A DNA stretch of 64,000 nucleotides, taken from JAHDCJ01 sp039028895. GTDB taxonomy: Bacteria > Bacteroidota > Bacteroidia > Chitinophagales > Saprospiraceae. The notes below the pieces were generated by a model. That model was not told the origin of the DNA. It made no database searches and saw only the letters and a program-made list of their open reading frames with translations. Where the stretch lies: contig JBCCHF010000005.1 of NCBI GenBank assembly GCA_039028895.1, positions 62,001 through 126,000 of the forward strand, in the 5' to 3' direction. The translations under genes were made by a program, and so were the position numbers. Shown one piece after another: positions 9,533-19,434 of the stretch (position 1 is the first letter of the stretch; every line of letters starts with the position of its first letter).

Positions 9533-10885
9533 ATGAAAAGACAGTCTGGCAATTGGTTAATTTATTTGTCAGGCTTGCCTATCATCCTGATTGCCTGGTA
9601 CTTTTCTCGTTCGGTCGAACAACCTGACTTTTCCCTTATACTTGGCTGTTTTGGAATCTTTTTTGCATTTTATATGCTGGTTTGGTCTTCCGTGAAAACG
9701 GAAAATGAGACTAAGTTCTTTATAGGCGTTGCAATATTGACCCGCTTGTTGATGATCACGGCTATGCCGAACCTTTCTGATGATTTTTTTCGGTTCATCT
9801 GGGATGGCAGATTGGCTTGTAACGGTATTAATCCATACCTGTATTTGCCTACTGAATTAATTGAAAATCAGTCTATTGTTGATTTGGGTGCCGGGGGTAG
9901 TGATCTTTACCAGTCGCTGAATTCCAAAGGCTATTTTTCTGTTTATCCTCCGGTCAATCAACTGGTGTTTGCCCTGGCTGCCTTTAGTTTTCCGTTTGAC
10001 ATCTTAGGTTCAGTGACTATCATGAAGCTGACTTTCGTGTTGGCTGAAGCAGGTACTATCTTACTGGCATACAAACTTTGTGTTCGATTTAAACTCCCGC
10101 CCAAAACAGTATTGCTTTATGCGCTTAACCCTCTCATCATTCTTGAAACATATAACAACCTTCACTTCGAAATTGTAATGATCTTTTTCGTTGCACTGGC
10201 CATCTGGTGGCTGGTCAACGATAAACCTATCTTTTCGGCTGTGGCTATGGGATTTGCCATTAGTACCAAGTTATTACCATTAATGTTTCTGCCATTTCTG
10301 ATCAAGACATTGGGCTGGAAACGCAGTATTCAATATTGCCTCACTACAGGGGTAGTGGTTTTGTGTCTGTTTAGTCCGGTTTTGAATCATGTATTCCTTC
10401 AAAATTTCTTGTCTTCTGTGGAGTTATATTTCCGAAAATTTGAATTTAATGCCAGTGTTTATTACATCTTGCGGTGGATTGGTTATCAAACTGCAGGATA
10501 CAATATTATCCAAATGCTTGGTCCTTTATTGGGAGGGATTACAGCACTCATCATTTTTTTGAAAGCCCTTTTCGGGAAAGTGGAGAAAGTTAGAGACTTG
10601 CCTATGCACTGGATGTTGGCCATGTCGATTTTCCTATTGTTGTCCACAACAGTTCATCCCTGGTATCTGAGCTCGATTATCTTCTTATGTATTTTTACCA
10701 GGTACAAATATCCAATTCTGTGGTCCGTACTGATTATTTTCACGTATATTAACTACAGCTTCGAGTCATACCAGGAAATTTTTTGGATTGTAGCCTTTGA
10801 GTATATCATTTTAGGGCTGTTTATTGGGTTTGAGTTAACAAACGGAAACAGGGGTGAAGTAACGAATGAGGTGTCTTCGCAATGA
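9533..10885 (+). CDS. GT-C (GT87/DUF2029-like) polytopic mannosyltransferase-like protein
   Basis: The 450-residue protein is almost wholly hydrophobic, with about ten membrane segments. An early acidic loop motif NLSDDFFRFIWDGRLACNG with an Asp pair (about 80-98) is typical of GT-C enzymes that use polyprenyl-phosphate sugars, and PYLYLP follows it, as in GT87/DUF2029 relatives. The acceptor is unknown. It lies 21 bases after the cellulose synthase-like gene with no terminator between, so the three glycosyltransferases probably form one operon. The DPM1-like enzyme could supply its donor (inference). Confidence 0.8.
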   Translation: MKRQSGNWLIYLSGLPIILIAWYFSRSVEQPDFSLILGCFGIFFAFYMLVWSSVKTENETKFFIGVAILTRLLMITAMPNLSDDFFRFIWDGRLACNGINPYLYLPTELIENQSIVDLGAGGSDLYQSLNSKGYFSVYPPVNQLVFALAAFSFPFDILGSVTIMKLTFVLAEAGTILLAYKLCVRFKLPPKTVLLYALNPLIILETYNNLHFEIVMIFFVALAIWWLVNDKPIFSAVAMGFAISTKLLPLMFLPFLIKTLGWKRSIQYCLTTGVVVLCLFSPVLNHVFLQNFLSSVELYFRKFEFNASVYYILRWIGYQTAGYNIIQMLGPLLGGITALIIFLKALFGKVEKVRDLPMHWMLAMSIFLLLSTTVHPWYLSSIIFLCIFTRYKYPILWSVLIIFTYINYSFESYQEIFWIVAFEYIILGLFIGFELTNGNRGEVTNEVSSQ

Positions 10886-11052
10886 AGTTTCTGCACCAGC
10901 AGGCAAATTTTTATGTCATACAGCTAACAATTTCCATTTTACCGTTTACCGGAATGAACAATTGGTATTGAAGTTGATTACCTGATTATAAATGTTTTAC
11001 AAAGCAACCTAAAAAGGTATTGTTTTCCGATACTCATATAAATCTAAAGACT

Positions 11053-12138
11053 ATGAAAATTCAAACAATTTTTCTCCTCGTTTTTGCAGGTCTTCTATTC
11101 GTGGCATGCAAAAATCAGCCTGATCAGGCTACCACAATAAATACTAATGAACCTGAAAAGATCAACATTGAAAATGTTGAACCTACGGTGATTGCCAATA
11201 CGATTAAAGAAGAGGAACCAACAGAACCCGTTACTCCTGAGTCTGACGAAAGGATGGAAGAGGAAGTGGAAAATACCAACACCGAAAAATTAGTCAATAC
11301 ATCGCCGGTAAAGGAAAAACCAGCAGCACCTGCGCCATTAGAAGAAGTAGTAGAGACACCAGGTCCTGCGCCAGTTGAAGAAATAGCTGAAGTAGAGGAG
11401 TTAGAAGCACCAGTCACTCCAGAAGAACCAGCAGAAGTAAAGACCCCGGAAACCAAACCTGAAGTTGTAGAAGAACCAATAGAGGAGAAGTCGGCACCTC
11501 CGCCTTTCTCTCATGACATTTGGGATAACCTGACCAGGAAATATGTCAGTTCTACAGGAAAAGTTAATTATAGCGGATTCAAAAACGATGTAGCAAAGCT
11601 AGACGAGTATCTTGATTTGTTAAAAACCAACCCGCCTTCTGGCAGTCGCTCCGCACAACTGGCATACTGGATTAACGTTTACAATGCCTTTACGGTAAAG
11701 ATGATTGTAGATAATTACCCGGTATCAAGCATTACTAAATTACATGGTGGTAAACCATGGAATGTAAGATGGATAGAAGTAAATGGAAAATCATATACAT
11801 TGGATGAAGTTGAGAATGCGGTTATCAGGCCAAAGTTCAATGATGCGCGTATTCACTTTGCCGTCAACTGTGCAGCAAAGTCATGTCCTCCGTTACTGAA
11901 TCGTGCCTGGACAGCCTCAAACCTCGAAAGTTATCTCGAGTCACAAACCAAAAAATTTATCAATAATACTGCCTTTAACCAGATCGAAAGCAACTCAGTT
12001 AAGTTGTCAAAGATCTTCGAATGGTATGCCGTAGATTTTGGTGATTTGATAAGTTATATCAACAAATACTCAGATGTTAAAGTCAAACCCGGCACTAAGG
12101 TGACTTATAATGAGTATGACTGGGGCTTGAATAATTAG
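11053..12138 (+). CDS. DUF547 domain lipoprotein with Glu/Pro-rich linker
   Basis: I place the start at the ATG at 11053, giving 361 residues, because it begins a clean lipoprotein signal (MKIQTIFLLVFAGLLFVAC, lipidated Cys at 19). A TTG 33 bases upstream is in frame but would put charged residues ahead of the signal. Residues about 25-155 are a low-complexity E/P/V/T-rich linker, like a periplasmic or surface spacer. The DUF547 domain follows (about 160-345), recognisable by LAYWINVYNAFTVKMI and the HFAVNCAAKSCPPL motif. DUF547 has no settled function. It lies 167 bases after the glycosyltransferase run. Confidence 0.88.
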   Translation: MKIQTIFLLVFAGLLFVACKNQPDQATTINTNEPEKINIENVEPTVIANTIKEEEPTEPVTPESDERMEEEVENTNTEKLVNTSPVKEKPAAPAPLEEVVETPGPAPVEEIAEVEELEAPVTPEEPAEVKTPETKPEVVEEPIEEKSAPPPFSHDIWDNLTRKYVSSTGKVNYSGFKNDVAKLDEYLDLLKTNPPSGSRSAQLAYWINVYNAFTVKMIVDNYPVSSITKLHGGKPWNVRWIEVNGKSYTLDEVENAVIRPKFNDARIHFAVNCAAKSCPPLLNRAWTASNLESYLESQTKKFINNTAFNQIESNSVKLSKIFEWYAVDFGDLISYINKYSDVKVKPGTKVTYNEYDWGLNN

Positions 12139-12168
12139 AGCGCTGAAAACAAATACCTTCACTAAATT

Positions 12169-12900
12169 TTATCGCGCGATAAAGAAGAAATTCTGGTGGG
12201 AGTGCTTGTCTTGCTCAAATCTGACAAGGTTGCCGTTATCACATACCTTGATATCGTAACCTAACTCGGTCATAAGTTTGAAGCATTGGATCCTGTTTTC
12301 ATTTTCCCAAAGTTCGGCGTAGATGACTGGCTTGTCGCGCATTAGCAATTCACGACTGCCCTGGAGGACAAAATATTCAAAGTTCTCGACATCGAGCTTG
12401 ATGCCATCTATCTTTTTATCGTGAATGAATTCCAGTGAATCAACTTTGTGAATTTCGGTTTTGTACCGTTTACCTTCGTTAAAATCCGGTAGAGCTTCGT
12501 GGACGACGTGCCCAAGGCCTTGCATTTGTACCTTATCTACCTCCGGGAGGACCATTTCAACTTCTGACTCTTCGTTACCTACTGCAAAGTCATAGAGTCT
12601 CACATTTGGGCACTCGAAATAGCGAACGATCTTTTTAAGTGTCTTGAAGTTTGGCGGTAAGGGCTCAAAAGAGTAGACCATGCCTTTTTTTACCTTCCGG
12701 GAAAGGTGGACAGTGGTAATGCCAATATTGGAGCCAATATCCAGCACATTGCTGTTTTCATCCATCATGTCAAGGAAGTGGAAAAAGTCTTTTTCTTTGC
12801 TGTCCCACCTGAAAGTTTTGATCTTAAAGATGGCAAAAACGAAGAGGTAGAAATCAAACCCAAGCAGGGATTGAAGGAATTGCTTACAGAGGACTTTCAT
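12169..12900 (-). CDS. FkbM family SAM-dependent methyltransferase
   Basis: The 243-residue protein has the class I SAM-binding motif NVLDIGSNIGITTVHLS (51-67), an acidic second strand (YSFEPLPPNF), and the FkbM features DGIKLDVENFEYFVLQGS and KPVIYAELWENEN. FkbM-type enzymes O-methylate sugars or polyketides and are common in surface-polysaccharide loci. Its position between the two glycan gene groups supports glycan methylation (inference). No membrane segment is certain, although the N-terminal 28 residues are hydrophobic. It is convergent with the DUF547 gene, leaving only 30 bases between the stops. Confidence 0.88.
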   Translation of the reverse strand: MKVLCKQFLQSLLGFDFYLFVFAIFKIKTFRWDSKEKDFFHFLDMMDENSNVLDIGSNIGITTVHLSRKVKKGMVYSFEPLPPNFKTLKKIVRYFECPNVRLYDFAVGNEESEVEMVLPEVDKVQMQGLGHVVHEALPDFNEGKRYKTEIHKVDSLEFIHDKKIDGIKLDVENFEYFVLQGSRELLMRDKPVIYAELWENENRIQCFKLMTELGYDIKVCDNGNLVRFEQDKHSHQNFFFIAR

Positions 12901-13098
12901 GGTCTGTAGTTGAGGATCGTTCTGGATTATAAATAACAGCTACCTCATTACCATAGCCACTCTTAATGTTGCTTCGATCAGGTTGGGGGGTGATCTGGCA
13001 ACAAGTGTTTCCGGAAGGAGGATCTGCCAAAATATCTAAAATTATGCGTTTTACCTGACTTTCTCTTTTGGTCTCTTATTTGCTTTTCAGGCGAACGC

Positions 13099-14220
13099 TT
13101 ATTTCATTTTTTCGATTGAGGCCCATAGTCTTTCGGCTGTTGACTCCCAATTGAACTTTTGTCTTTGTGTCTTTCCGGCAACGATGAGCTTTTGTCTTAA
13201 GGGCTCATTTTGCCAGATTTCTTCAAGCTTTTCTGCGATTGAAGGTACTGAAAACGGATCGGCCAGCAAAGCGGCTTCTCCTGCCACTTCTGGCATTGAA
13301 GACACGTTTGAAGTTATTACAGGCACTTCTGCATGCATCGCTTCGAGGATCGGAATGCCAAAGCCTTCAAGTATAGAAACGTAAACAAGGGTGTACGCCG
13401 CTGCCATGACATTAGCTAAGTCCTCACCACCAAGATAGTCAAGAAAAATGATTTCGTCTTTAAACTCAAGGGTTTTAACCGTTTCATGGACCCTTCCGGT
13501 TTGCCACGCCATCCTACCAACAACTACCAATTTGCAGTCATTCGAATTTTGAGACTTGAATTGATCGAAAGCCTGTAGCAAGCGTACAATATTTTTCCGG
13601 GGATGCACAGAGCCGACATAAAGGAAATAGGGGCATCCATTTGAGAACTTATTTCTAACGGACTGTTGTTCGCTTTCCGGTAACGGTTGAAACACTTTAT
13701 CACCAGCATTATAGGCAATGTCAATTTTATCGGGATTGATATTGTAGTGCTTAACAAGATCGGATTTGGAATATTCTGAAACAGTGATCAACCGATCGGC
13801 CTTTTTAAAAAATCGGTGCATGAAATAGTTGTAATACTTGCTTTCCCAGAACCTTACCTGGTCGGGGTAATGCTTAAATGCGATATCATGAATGACCAGT
13901 AATGTCTTAACGGTAGTTCGTAATGAAAGAAAACCATCAGTAGAAATAAAATAATCAGCTTTATACTTTCGGAGTGCCCGGGTTACCGAAAATTCAAACC
14001 ACCAATAAAACAGGAAAGGATGCCTCGCTGGCGGAAACAATACAACCGGGGTAACGTTTTCTGCAAAGATGAAAGATTCATCATACGGTCTGTCGAAAAA
14101 GAATAAAAATTCTACTTCGGGGTGTGCTTTGACCAGGCGTTTCATGGATTCAGCAGTGAATCGCCCAATGCCTTCAAGCTTGTTTTTCAATAAAAACCGC
14201 GTATTGACTGCTATTTTCAT
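13099..14220 (-). CDS. GT4-family (GT-B fold) glycosyltransferase
   Basis: A 373-residue GT-B glycosyltransferase. The N-terminal half starts with KIAVNTRFLLKNKLEGIGRF. The C-terminal half has the donor-binding strand YFLYVGSVHPRKN (about 198-210) and the conserved acidic motif SILEGFGIPILEAM (about 283-296), followed by VPVITSNVSSMPEVAG. This matches mannosyl- and glucosyl-transferases of family GT4. It is cytoplasmic or peripheral. It is transcribed in the same direction as the FkbM gene 198 bases downstream and divergent from the flippase gene, so it belongs to the polysaccharide locus. Confidence 0.92.
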   Translation of the reverse strand: MKIAVNTRFLLKNKLEGIGRFTAESMKRLVKAHPEVEFLFFFDRPYDESFIFAENVTPVVLFPPARHPFLFYWWFEFSVTRALRKYKADYFISTDGFLSLRTTVKTLLVIHDIAFKHYPDQVRFWESKYYNYFMHRFFKKADRLITVSEYSKSDLVKHYNINPDKIDIAYNAGDKVFQPLPESEQQSVRNKFSNGCPYFLYVGSVHPRKNIVRLLQAFDQFKSQNSNDCKLVVVGRMAWQTGRVHETVKTLEFKDEIIFLDYLGGEDLANVMAAAYTLVYVSILEGFGIPILEAMHAEVPVITSNVSSMPEVAGEAALLADPFSVPSIAEKLEEIWQNEPLRQKLIVAGKTQRQKFNWESTAERLWASIEKMK

Positions 14221-14441
14221 CGTATGGCTTTAGGCTTATTTTCCGGCAATGATAGCACAATTATTCCTATTCCTCCTGTTTTTTGCGAATTTGGAAGACG
14301 AACCCGACAATAAAATCAGAGGGATCAGGGATATTGAAAATAAATGCCAATTTACTCACCTGATTTAGCATTAATGGTAATTTTACTTTTCCTGGTCTTC
14401 ATTGCATCGGAGACAAGTGACACTTTAATCCCATTCCACAA

Positions 14442-15884
14442 TTGAAACGAGAATTCTTCATAAATGCGGTATTCCTGGTTTCGATCAATTTACTGATCAA
14501 ACCATTTTACATTTTCGGGATCGACAGAACCGTTCAGAATACTGTAGGTTCGGAGACTTACGGTATTTATGCGGCATTGCTGAGCCTAGCTTACCTGATG
14601 CAAATTATCAATGACTTTGGCATCCAAAATTACAACAATAGGAATATCGCGATGCACCATCATCTGGTGTCAAAGTATTTCCCGCATATTGTAGTGCTCA
14701 AATGTTGTTTGGGCCTGGTTTACACGGTCCTGGTATTTGGGGTCGGCTGGTTTCTTGGTTATGATGGCTTTCGTTTTTCGATATTATCATTTCTTGTTTT
14801 GAACCAGGTGCTGGTATCGCTGATCTTCTATTTGCGCTCAAATATTTCAGGATTACAAATGTTTCGAAAGGACAGTATTATTTCGGCCCTTGACAAATTT
14901 TTGATGATCGTTATTTGTTCTGTACTGCTTTGGTCGCCAATGTTTGCAGATAGTTTCAGGATAGAATGGTTTGTATATGCTCAGACGGTTTCATTCGGAC
15001 TGACGGCTATTGTGGCTTTGGTACTGCTGAGTCCCCATCTTGAGCATATCCGTTTTCGGCTTGATTTCACGTATATGAGGATGATCCTCAAAAAGAGTTA
15101 TCCCTATGCGCTGGTTATTTTCCTGATGAGTATTTACACTCGCATCGATCAGGTTATGATTGAGCGGTTATTACCTGATGGTCCTGAAGAAACCGGCATC
15201 TATGCTGCTGCATACCGATTGCTAGATGCCAGTAATATGATTGGTTTTTTGTTTGCCGGCTTATTGCTGCCCATGTTTTCTCGAATGATAAAGTTAGGAG
15301 AAGCAGTTAGTGACCTGGTATGGTTCAGTTTTAAATTAATCCTTACAGGAACACTTTTGGTTAGTGCTTTTTGTTTTTTCTTTCGTGATGAGATCATGGC
15401 CCTGCTTTATGTGGAAGCTGATGCCTACTGGGGTAGTATTCTTGGATGCCTCATGTTTTCATTCATTGCTGTCGGCACCAGTTATATATTCGGGACTTTG
15501 TTAACGGCTTCAGGGAATTTGAAAGCTCTAAACATAATTTCCTTTATCGGAGTTTTGGTCAACGTGATCTTAAATATTGTGCTGATTGCAAAATACAAGG
15601 CATTTGGAGCTGCTGCGGCAACACTTTTTACGCAATCTGCATTGGCTGTAGCCCAAATAATAATCGTTTCAAGAACATTTGATTTAAAGGCAAAAACCAA
15701 GCATATTATCGGGGTTCTGGTTTATGCCGCAGGTACTTTTTTCATCATGTACGCTTGTTCTGTTTATTTGCCTTTAAATTGGATGATATCATTAATTATT
15801 GGGACTTCCTTATGTTCGCTGCTTGCCATTTTTACCAGAATGGTAGAGGTTAAAACCATCAAGGGATTTTTGAAGACGGGGTAA
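14442..15884 (+). CDS. Wzx-like polysaccharide flippase
   Basis: The 480-residue protein has 12-14 predicted membrane segments spread evenly along its length, with the profile of the MOP superfamily (PST/MATE-like) that flips undecaprenyl-linked repeat units. Features include an early GIDRTVQNTVGSETYGIY loop and the central RIDQVMIERLLPDGPEETGIYAAAYRLLD motif region typical of Wzx. The only plausible start is TTG at 14442, with no in-frame ATG close by, so the start is less certain than the identity. It begins a plus-strand group with the Wzz-like and ligase-like genes. Confidence 0.88.
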   Translation: MKREFFINAVFLVSINLLIKPFYIFGIDRTVQNTVGSETYGIYAALLSLAYLMQIINDFGIQNYNNRNIAMHHHLVSKYFPHIVVLKCCLGLVYTVLVFGVGWFLGYDGFRFSILSFLVLNQVLVSLIFYLRSNISGLQMFRKDSIISALDKFLMIVICSVLLWSPMFADSFRIEWFVYAQTVSFGLTAIVALVLLSPHLEHIRFRLDFTYMRMILKKSYPYALVIFLMSIYTRIDQVMIERLLPDGPEETGIYAAAYRLLDASNMIGFLFAGLLLPMFSRMIKLGEAVSDLVWFSFKLILTGTLLVSAFCFFFRDEIMALLYVEADAYWGSILGCLMFSFIAVGTSYIFGTLLTASGNLKALNIISFIGVLVNVILNIVLIAKYKAFGAAAATLFTQSALAVAQIIIVSRTFDLKAKTKHIIGVLVYAAGTFFIMYACSVYLPLNWMISLIIGTSLCSLLAIFTRMVEVKTIKGFLKTG

Positions 15885-15941
15885 TCCAAAGCCTAGGGCG
15901 TTAATATTAATTTCCAGAATCTCCAACTTACGGTAAATTAC

Positions 15942-15949
15942 TACCTTTG
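15942..15949 (+). promoter_or_regulatory. Putative -7 box for the Wzz-like gene
   Basis: TACCTTTG matches TAnnTTTG and ends 19 bases before the ATG, giving a leader of about 15 bases. It would let the wzz-ligase pair be transcribed separately from the flippase gene. Confidence 0.5.
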
Positions 15950-15968
15950 TCGTTCAAATTCCGTACTT

Positions 15969-17090
15969 ATGGACCACAAAGAAAGCCTCCTCGATACCCT
16001 GAAAATACTTTATAAGTGGAGAAAATACATCATATACACTTGCGGTATTACTGCAGTAGGTGCTGTTGTGATCACCCTTTTGATGCAAAATTATTATAAG
16101 GCCAGCACAGAGTTTTTTCCTTCTAACCCCTACATGTCTTCAGCCAAAAAACTCTATGGCGGATATGATGACGAACTCTACTACTTTGGTGGTAAAAATG
16201 AGCTGGATCAGATACTCTCAATTACCAATTCTACCGCCATGGCTGATCGTATTGTCAATAATTTTGGCTTGTATGAACATTATGAAGTTGAACCTGATAA
16301 AAAGAAAGCTGGACTGAAGGTCAGGAAAAAGTTTTATGAAGCGTTTAATGTGCAAAAGAATGCGCGTGATGCTGTCGAGATGTCATTTGAAGATACAGAC
16401 CCCAATTTTGCAGCACAAGTATTACAAGGTGTTGTAAGTGAGGTTGATACGATGTTTAAAAACCTTATTTCTGCTAACCAGAGGAATATTCTTGCCACCT
16501 TAGAAAAAGATATTGAAGGTCGTGCCGTTCAGGTTAATACATTAACAGATAGCCTTACCAGAATGCGGACGAAATATGGTATTTATGATATCGGGGCGAT
16601 GAGTGAAACACTGCCCTCAATGGTGTTGGAAACCGAAACCGAGCTCGCCTTTAAGAAGGGAAAACTGACTCAACTACAAAATACCAGGGGCGTAAAGCGA
16701 GATTCTATCATATATCTTGCTGCGTCAGTTCAGGCACTTGAGTCGAAATTGGAAAAACTAACCAGTCCCAATGACTCAAGCAGTTTTAACTTAACAAGAT
16801 TTAACGAAGGTCTTGAATTAGTTCGTCAGCTTGAAAAGGTGCAACAGCAAAAAACGCATACGCTCAACAGCCAGCAGGAACGCTATAGCCAGTTACTGAC
16901 TGCATTTAACTCGAAAATATCTTCTCTGGTAATTGTTGAGCCTGTGATGGTTCCTGAATCAAAATCTAGGCCGGTCAGGTCTCTGATTGTGATCAGTGCC
17001 TGTTTTGTGGCCTTTATTTTTAGCATCATCGGTGTTCTGCTTTTCCATAACTACCGTGACGTTAACTGGAAGGAAATCATCAATGGCTGA
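15969..17090 (+). CDS. Wzz-type chain-length determinant-like protein
   Basis: The 373-residue protein has the two-membrane-helix layout of polysaccharide co-polymerases: TM1 about 18-38, a long periplasmic domain with coiled coil (about 180-320), and TM2 about 335-357. The motif after TM1 (YYKASTEFFPSNPY) fits the Wzz domain. It lacks the C-terminal tyrosine kinase domain seen in fused Wzc proteins, so it is the short, kinase-free form. It should influence glycan length by contact with the polymerase encoded next, whose start codon overlaps this gene's end by 8 bases. Confidence 0.85.
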   Translation: MDHKESLLDTLKILYKWRKYIIYTCGITAVGAVVITLLMQNYYKASTEFFPSNPYMSSAKKLYGGYDDELYYFGGKNELDQILSITNSTAMADRIVNNFGLYEHYEVEPDKKKAGLKVRKKFYEAFNVQKNARDAVEMSFEDTDPNFAAQVLQGVVSEVDTMFKNLISANQRNILATLEKDIEGRAVQVNTLTDSLTRMRTKYGIYDIGAMSETLPSMVLETETELAFKKGKLTQLQNTRGVKRDSIIYLAASVQALESKLEKLTSPNDSSSFNLTRFNEGLELVRQLEKVQQQKTHTLNSQQERYSQLLTAFNSKISSLVIVEPVMVPESKSRPVRSLIVISACFVAFIFSIIGVLLFHNYRDVNWKEIING

Positions 17091-18552
17091 TAAGCTGTCC
17101 ATAACGACAGGAGCAAGAAACTGGTATATTGGATATACCGGGGTAGTGGCATTGTCTGTTTTTTTAGCGATCATTACGCGTCAACCCTTGTTGCTTGGGG
17201 CCCCGTTTGCTGTGTTGCTGACCTTCCAGACGATTGTCGATTTCAGAGCCATCTATTTTTTATTGCTGGCTTGTATCCCGATTTCAATTGAGTATTATTT
17301 TCCCGGAGGACTGGGAACAGACCTGCCAACTGAACCTTTAATTATCGGACTGATGTTGGTGTATTTTTTATATGCACTCGGAAAGTCCGATTCTGACCAG
17401 GCCGCTTTTTTCCGACATCCAATAATGCTAGTGCTTTTTCTTCATTTGGGGTGGACGATAGTGTCTGTCGTTAATGCCAGTGTCTTTTTAGTTTCGATTA
17501 AATTCTTTTTGGCGAAGATTTGGTATGTGGTGGTTTTTGTGTTTATGACAGGACTGATCATAAGGACTGTAAAGGACTTTAAAAAATTGTTCTGGTGGAT
17601 CTTCATACCATTGATTCTTGCGGTTTTGTTTACCCTTTTCAGGCAGTATCTGAATGGTTTCTCGTTTGAACTGGTTCACGATTCTATGAAGCCCATGTTT
17701 AGGAATCATGTGAACTACGCTGCGTTACTAACTCTTTTTGCTCCGTTCATCTTCTGGGCGCGAACGTGGTATGAAAAAGGGTCTACCATAAGGTGGATTT
17801 TAAATATCAGCCTGTTCATTTTTGTAATCGCCATTTATTTGTCATATACGCGGGCTGCATATGTCGCCCTTGTCATTGCCTTCGGTAGTTATCTTGTTTT
17901 CAAGTTTAGGGTAGTAAAATACGTCTTGGCGCTTTCTGTGGCAGGCTTGATCGTGGGGGTCGCTTATATGGTGCACGACAACAATTACCTTGAATTTGCG
18001 CCTGATTATAACAAGGCTATTACGCACCATCAGTTTGATGATCTGCTTGAAGCGACCTATAATTTTGAAGATATCTCAACCATGGAGCGCGCATACCGTT
18101 GGGTGGCAGCAGGTCATATGGTGCGAGATGGCTGGCTGACAGGATTTGGGCCGGGTAATTTTTACAATTCATATGCCCCATACACGGTAAAAAGGTTTTT
18201 GACCTATGTCAGTGATAACCCAGAAAGGTCGGGCATCCATAATTATTATTTTATGGTTCTTGTTGACCAGGGTTTACCGGGTTTTTTGATCTTCCTGGGG
18301 CTGGTTTTTATAATTTTAATTGTTGGAGAAAGGGTATACAATAATACCGAAGACAAAGAACGGCAATCTATAATAATGGCTGTCTTGATGTCATCTATTG
18401 CCATTTACACGTTTTTGATAATAAATGACCTTATTGAGACGGACAAGGTCGGTGCATTCTTCTTTATAAATATGGCGGTTCTGGTCAATATGGACCTTTT
18501 GAACCGGAAAAAATCGGAAGTCAAGCCTGCCAACCTTCCTGAAGCAAAGTAG
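17083..18552 (+). CDS. O-antigen ligase/polymerase family protein (Wzy_C)
   Basis: I choose the ATG at 17083 (489 residues) because an AAGGAA ribosome site precedes it and the frame upstream lies inside the Wzz-like gene. The protein is polytopic with about 11-12 membrane helices and a large periplasmic loop (roughly residues 300-385) containing STMERAYRWVAAGHMVRDGWLTGFG in spaced form and NFYNSYAPY, the Wzy_C/WaaL hallmark region. It either polymerises repeat units or ligates the chain to a carrier. It overlaps the Wzz-like gene by 8 bases, which indicates translational coupling. Confidence 0.88.
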   Translation: MADKLSITTGARNWYIGYTGVVALSVFLAIITRQPLLLGAPFAVLLTFQTIVDFRAIYFLLLACIPISIEYYFPGGLGTDLPTEPLIIGLMLVYFLYALGKSDSDQAAFFRHPIMLVLFLHLGWTIVSVVNASVFLVSIKFFLAKIWYVVVFVFMTGLIIRTVKDFKKLFWWIFIPLILAVLFTLFRQYLNGFSFELVHDSMKPMFRNHVNYAALLTLFAPFIFWARTWYEKGSTIRWILNISLFIFVIAIYLSYTRAAYVALVIAFGSYLVFKFRVVKYVLALSVAGLIVGVAYMVHDNNYLEFAPDYNKAITHHQFDDLLEATYNFEDISTMERAYRWVAAGHMVRDGWLTGFGPGNFYNSYAPYTVKRFLTYVSDNPERSGIHNYYFMVLVDQGLPGFLIFLGLVFIILIVGERVYNNTEDKERQSIIMAVLMSSIAIYTFLIINDLIETDKVGAFFFINMAVLVNMDLLNRKKSEVKPANLPEAK

Positions 18553-18575
18553 GCTGTTAAATGGATAAAACTTTT

Positions 18576-18583
18576 TATCTTTG
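18576..18583 (+). promoter_or_regulatory. Putative -7 box for the superoxide dismutase gene
   Basis: TATCTTTG matches TAnnTTTG, 56 bases before the sod start codon. The -33 region has no clean TTG. Confidence 0.5.
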
Positions 18584-18639
18584 CGGCTGTTAAATACACA
18601 GTAATTAACCTCAATATTTTAACCAAAAAAAATAACGCT

Positions 18640-19245
18640 ATGGCCTTTGAATTGCCCGCTTTACCTTATGATTATGATGCTTTAGAGCCTCATATTGATG
18701 CCCGTACTATGGAAATCCACCACGGGAAACATCATGCCGGATATACAAAAAAACTTAATGCTGCTATAGAAGGGACCCGCATCGACGGCCTTTCCATCGA
18801 ATCACTCTTGAGATCACCCGTTTCAGCGGCTATCCGTAATAATGGCGGTGGTTACTACAACCACGATCTATTCTGGAAAGTTATGTCTCCGGATGGAGGA
18901 GGAACACCTGATGGAGAATTAGGTGATGCGATAAACAGCACCTTCGGATCTTTTGATGCATTTAAAGAAGCTTTTGGCAATGCTGCTAAAACGCGTTTCG
19001 GCTCAGGATGGGCCTGGTTGATCGTTAAGGAAGATGGCTCACTCGCTGTTACTTCAACACCTAACCAGGATAACCCCTTGATGGATGTAGCTGACGAAAA
19101 TGGAACACCTATCCTCGGTCTTGATGTTTGGGAACACGCTTATTACCTGAACTATCAAAACCGCAGACCAGATTACGTTTCTGCTTTCTTTAGTGTTATC
19201 AACTGGAAAGAGGTCAGTAGCCGTTATGCAGCTGCGAAAGGGTAA
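18640..19245 (+). CDS. sod: Superoxide dismutase, Fe/Mn family
   Basis: This cytoplasmic enzyme converts superoxide to oxygen and hydrogen peroxide. The 201-residue length is standard. The four metal ligands are visible as His27 (IHHGKHH), His75 (GGYYNHDLFW), Asp162 and His166 (DVWEHAYYLNY). The dimer-interface motif NRRPDYVSAFF is intact. Iron and manganese forms cannot be told apart safely from these residues. There is no signal peptide. It has its own promoter box and terminator, so it is a single-gene unit after the polysaccharide locus. Confidence 0.96.
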   Translation: MAFELPALPYDYDALEPHIDARTMEIHHGKHHAGYTKKLNAAIEGTRIDGLSIESLLRSPVSAAIRNNGGGYYNHDLFWKVMSPDGGGTPDGELGDAINSTFGSFDAFKEAFGNAAKTRFGSGWAWLIVKEDGSLAVTSTPNQDNPLMDVADENGTPILGLDVWEHAYYLNYQNRRPDYVSAFFSVINWKEVSSRYAAAKG

Positions 19246-19285
19246 AACCTCTTTCAATTGATAAAAATCAATGATCAAAATAATG

Positions 19286-19321
19286 AAGAGTACAGTGACT
19301 ATTCGCTGTGCTCTTTTTTTT
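19286..19321 (+). terminator. Rho-independent terminator of sod
   Basis: AGAGTACAG (19287-19295) pairs with CTGTGCTCT (19306-19314), with one G-T pair, and runs into a T tract of eight. Confidence 0.82.
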
Positions 19322-19434
19322 ATGAATAGTGATTTCTAACTGAATTTCTGTAATTTAGAGAAACCCCTCTTCAACTAACTCTTGTGTTTTAATAAAATTA
19401 TCAAGAGAGAACCTGACAGATAAACCAAGACCAT

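Noticed and set aside
16996..17082. Upstream extension of the ligase-like gene into the Wzz-like gene
   Set aside because: The sequence is out of frame within the Wzz-like membrane helix, while ATG at 17083 has an AAGGAA site.
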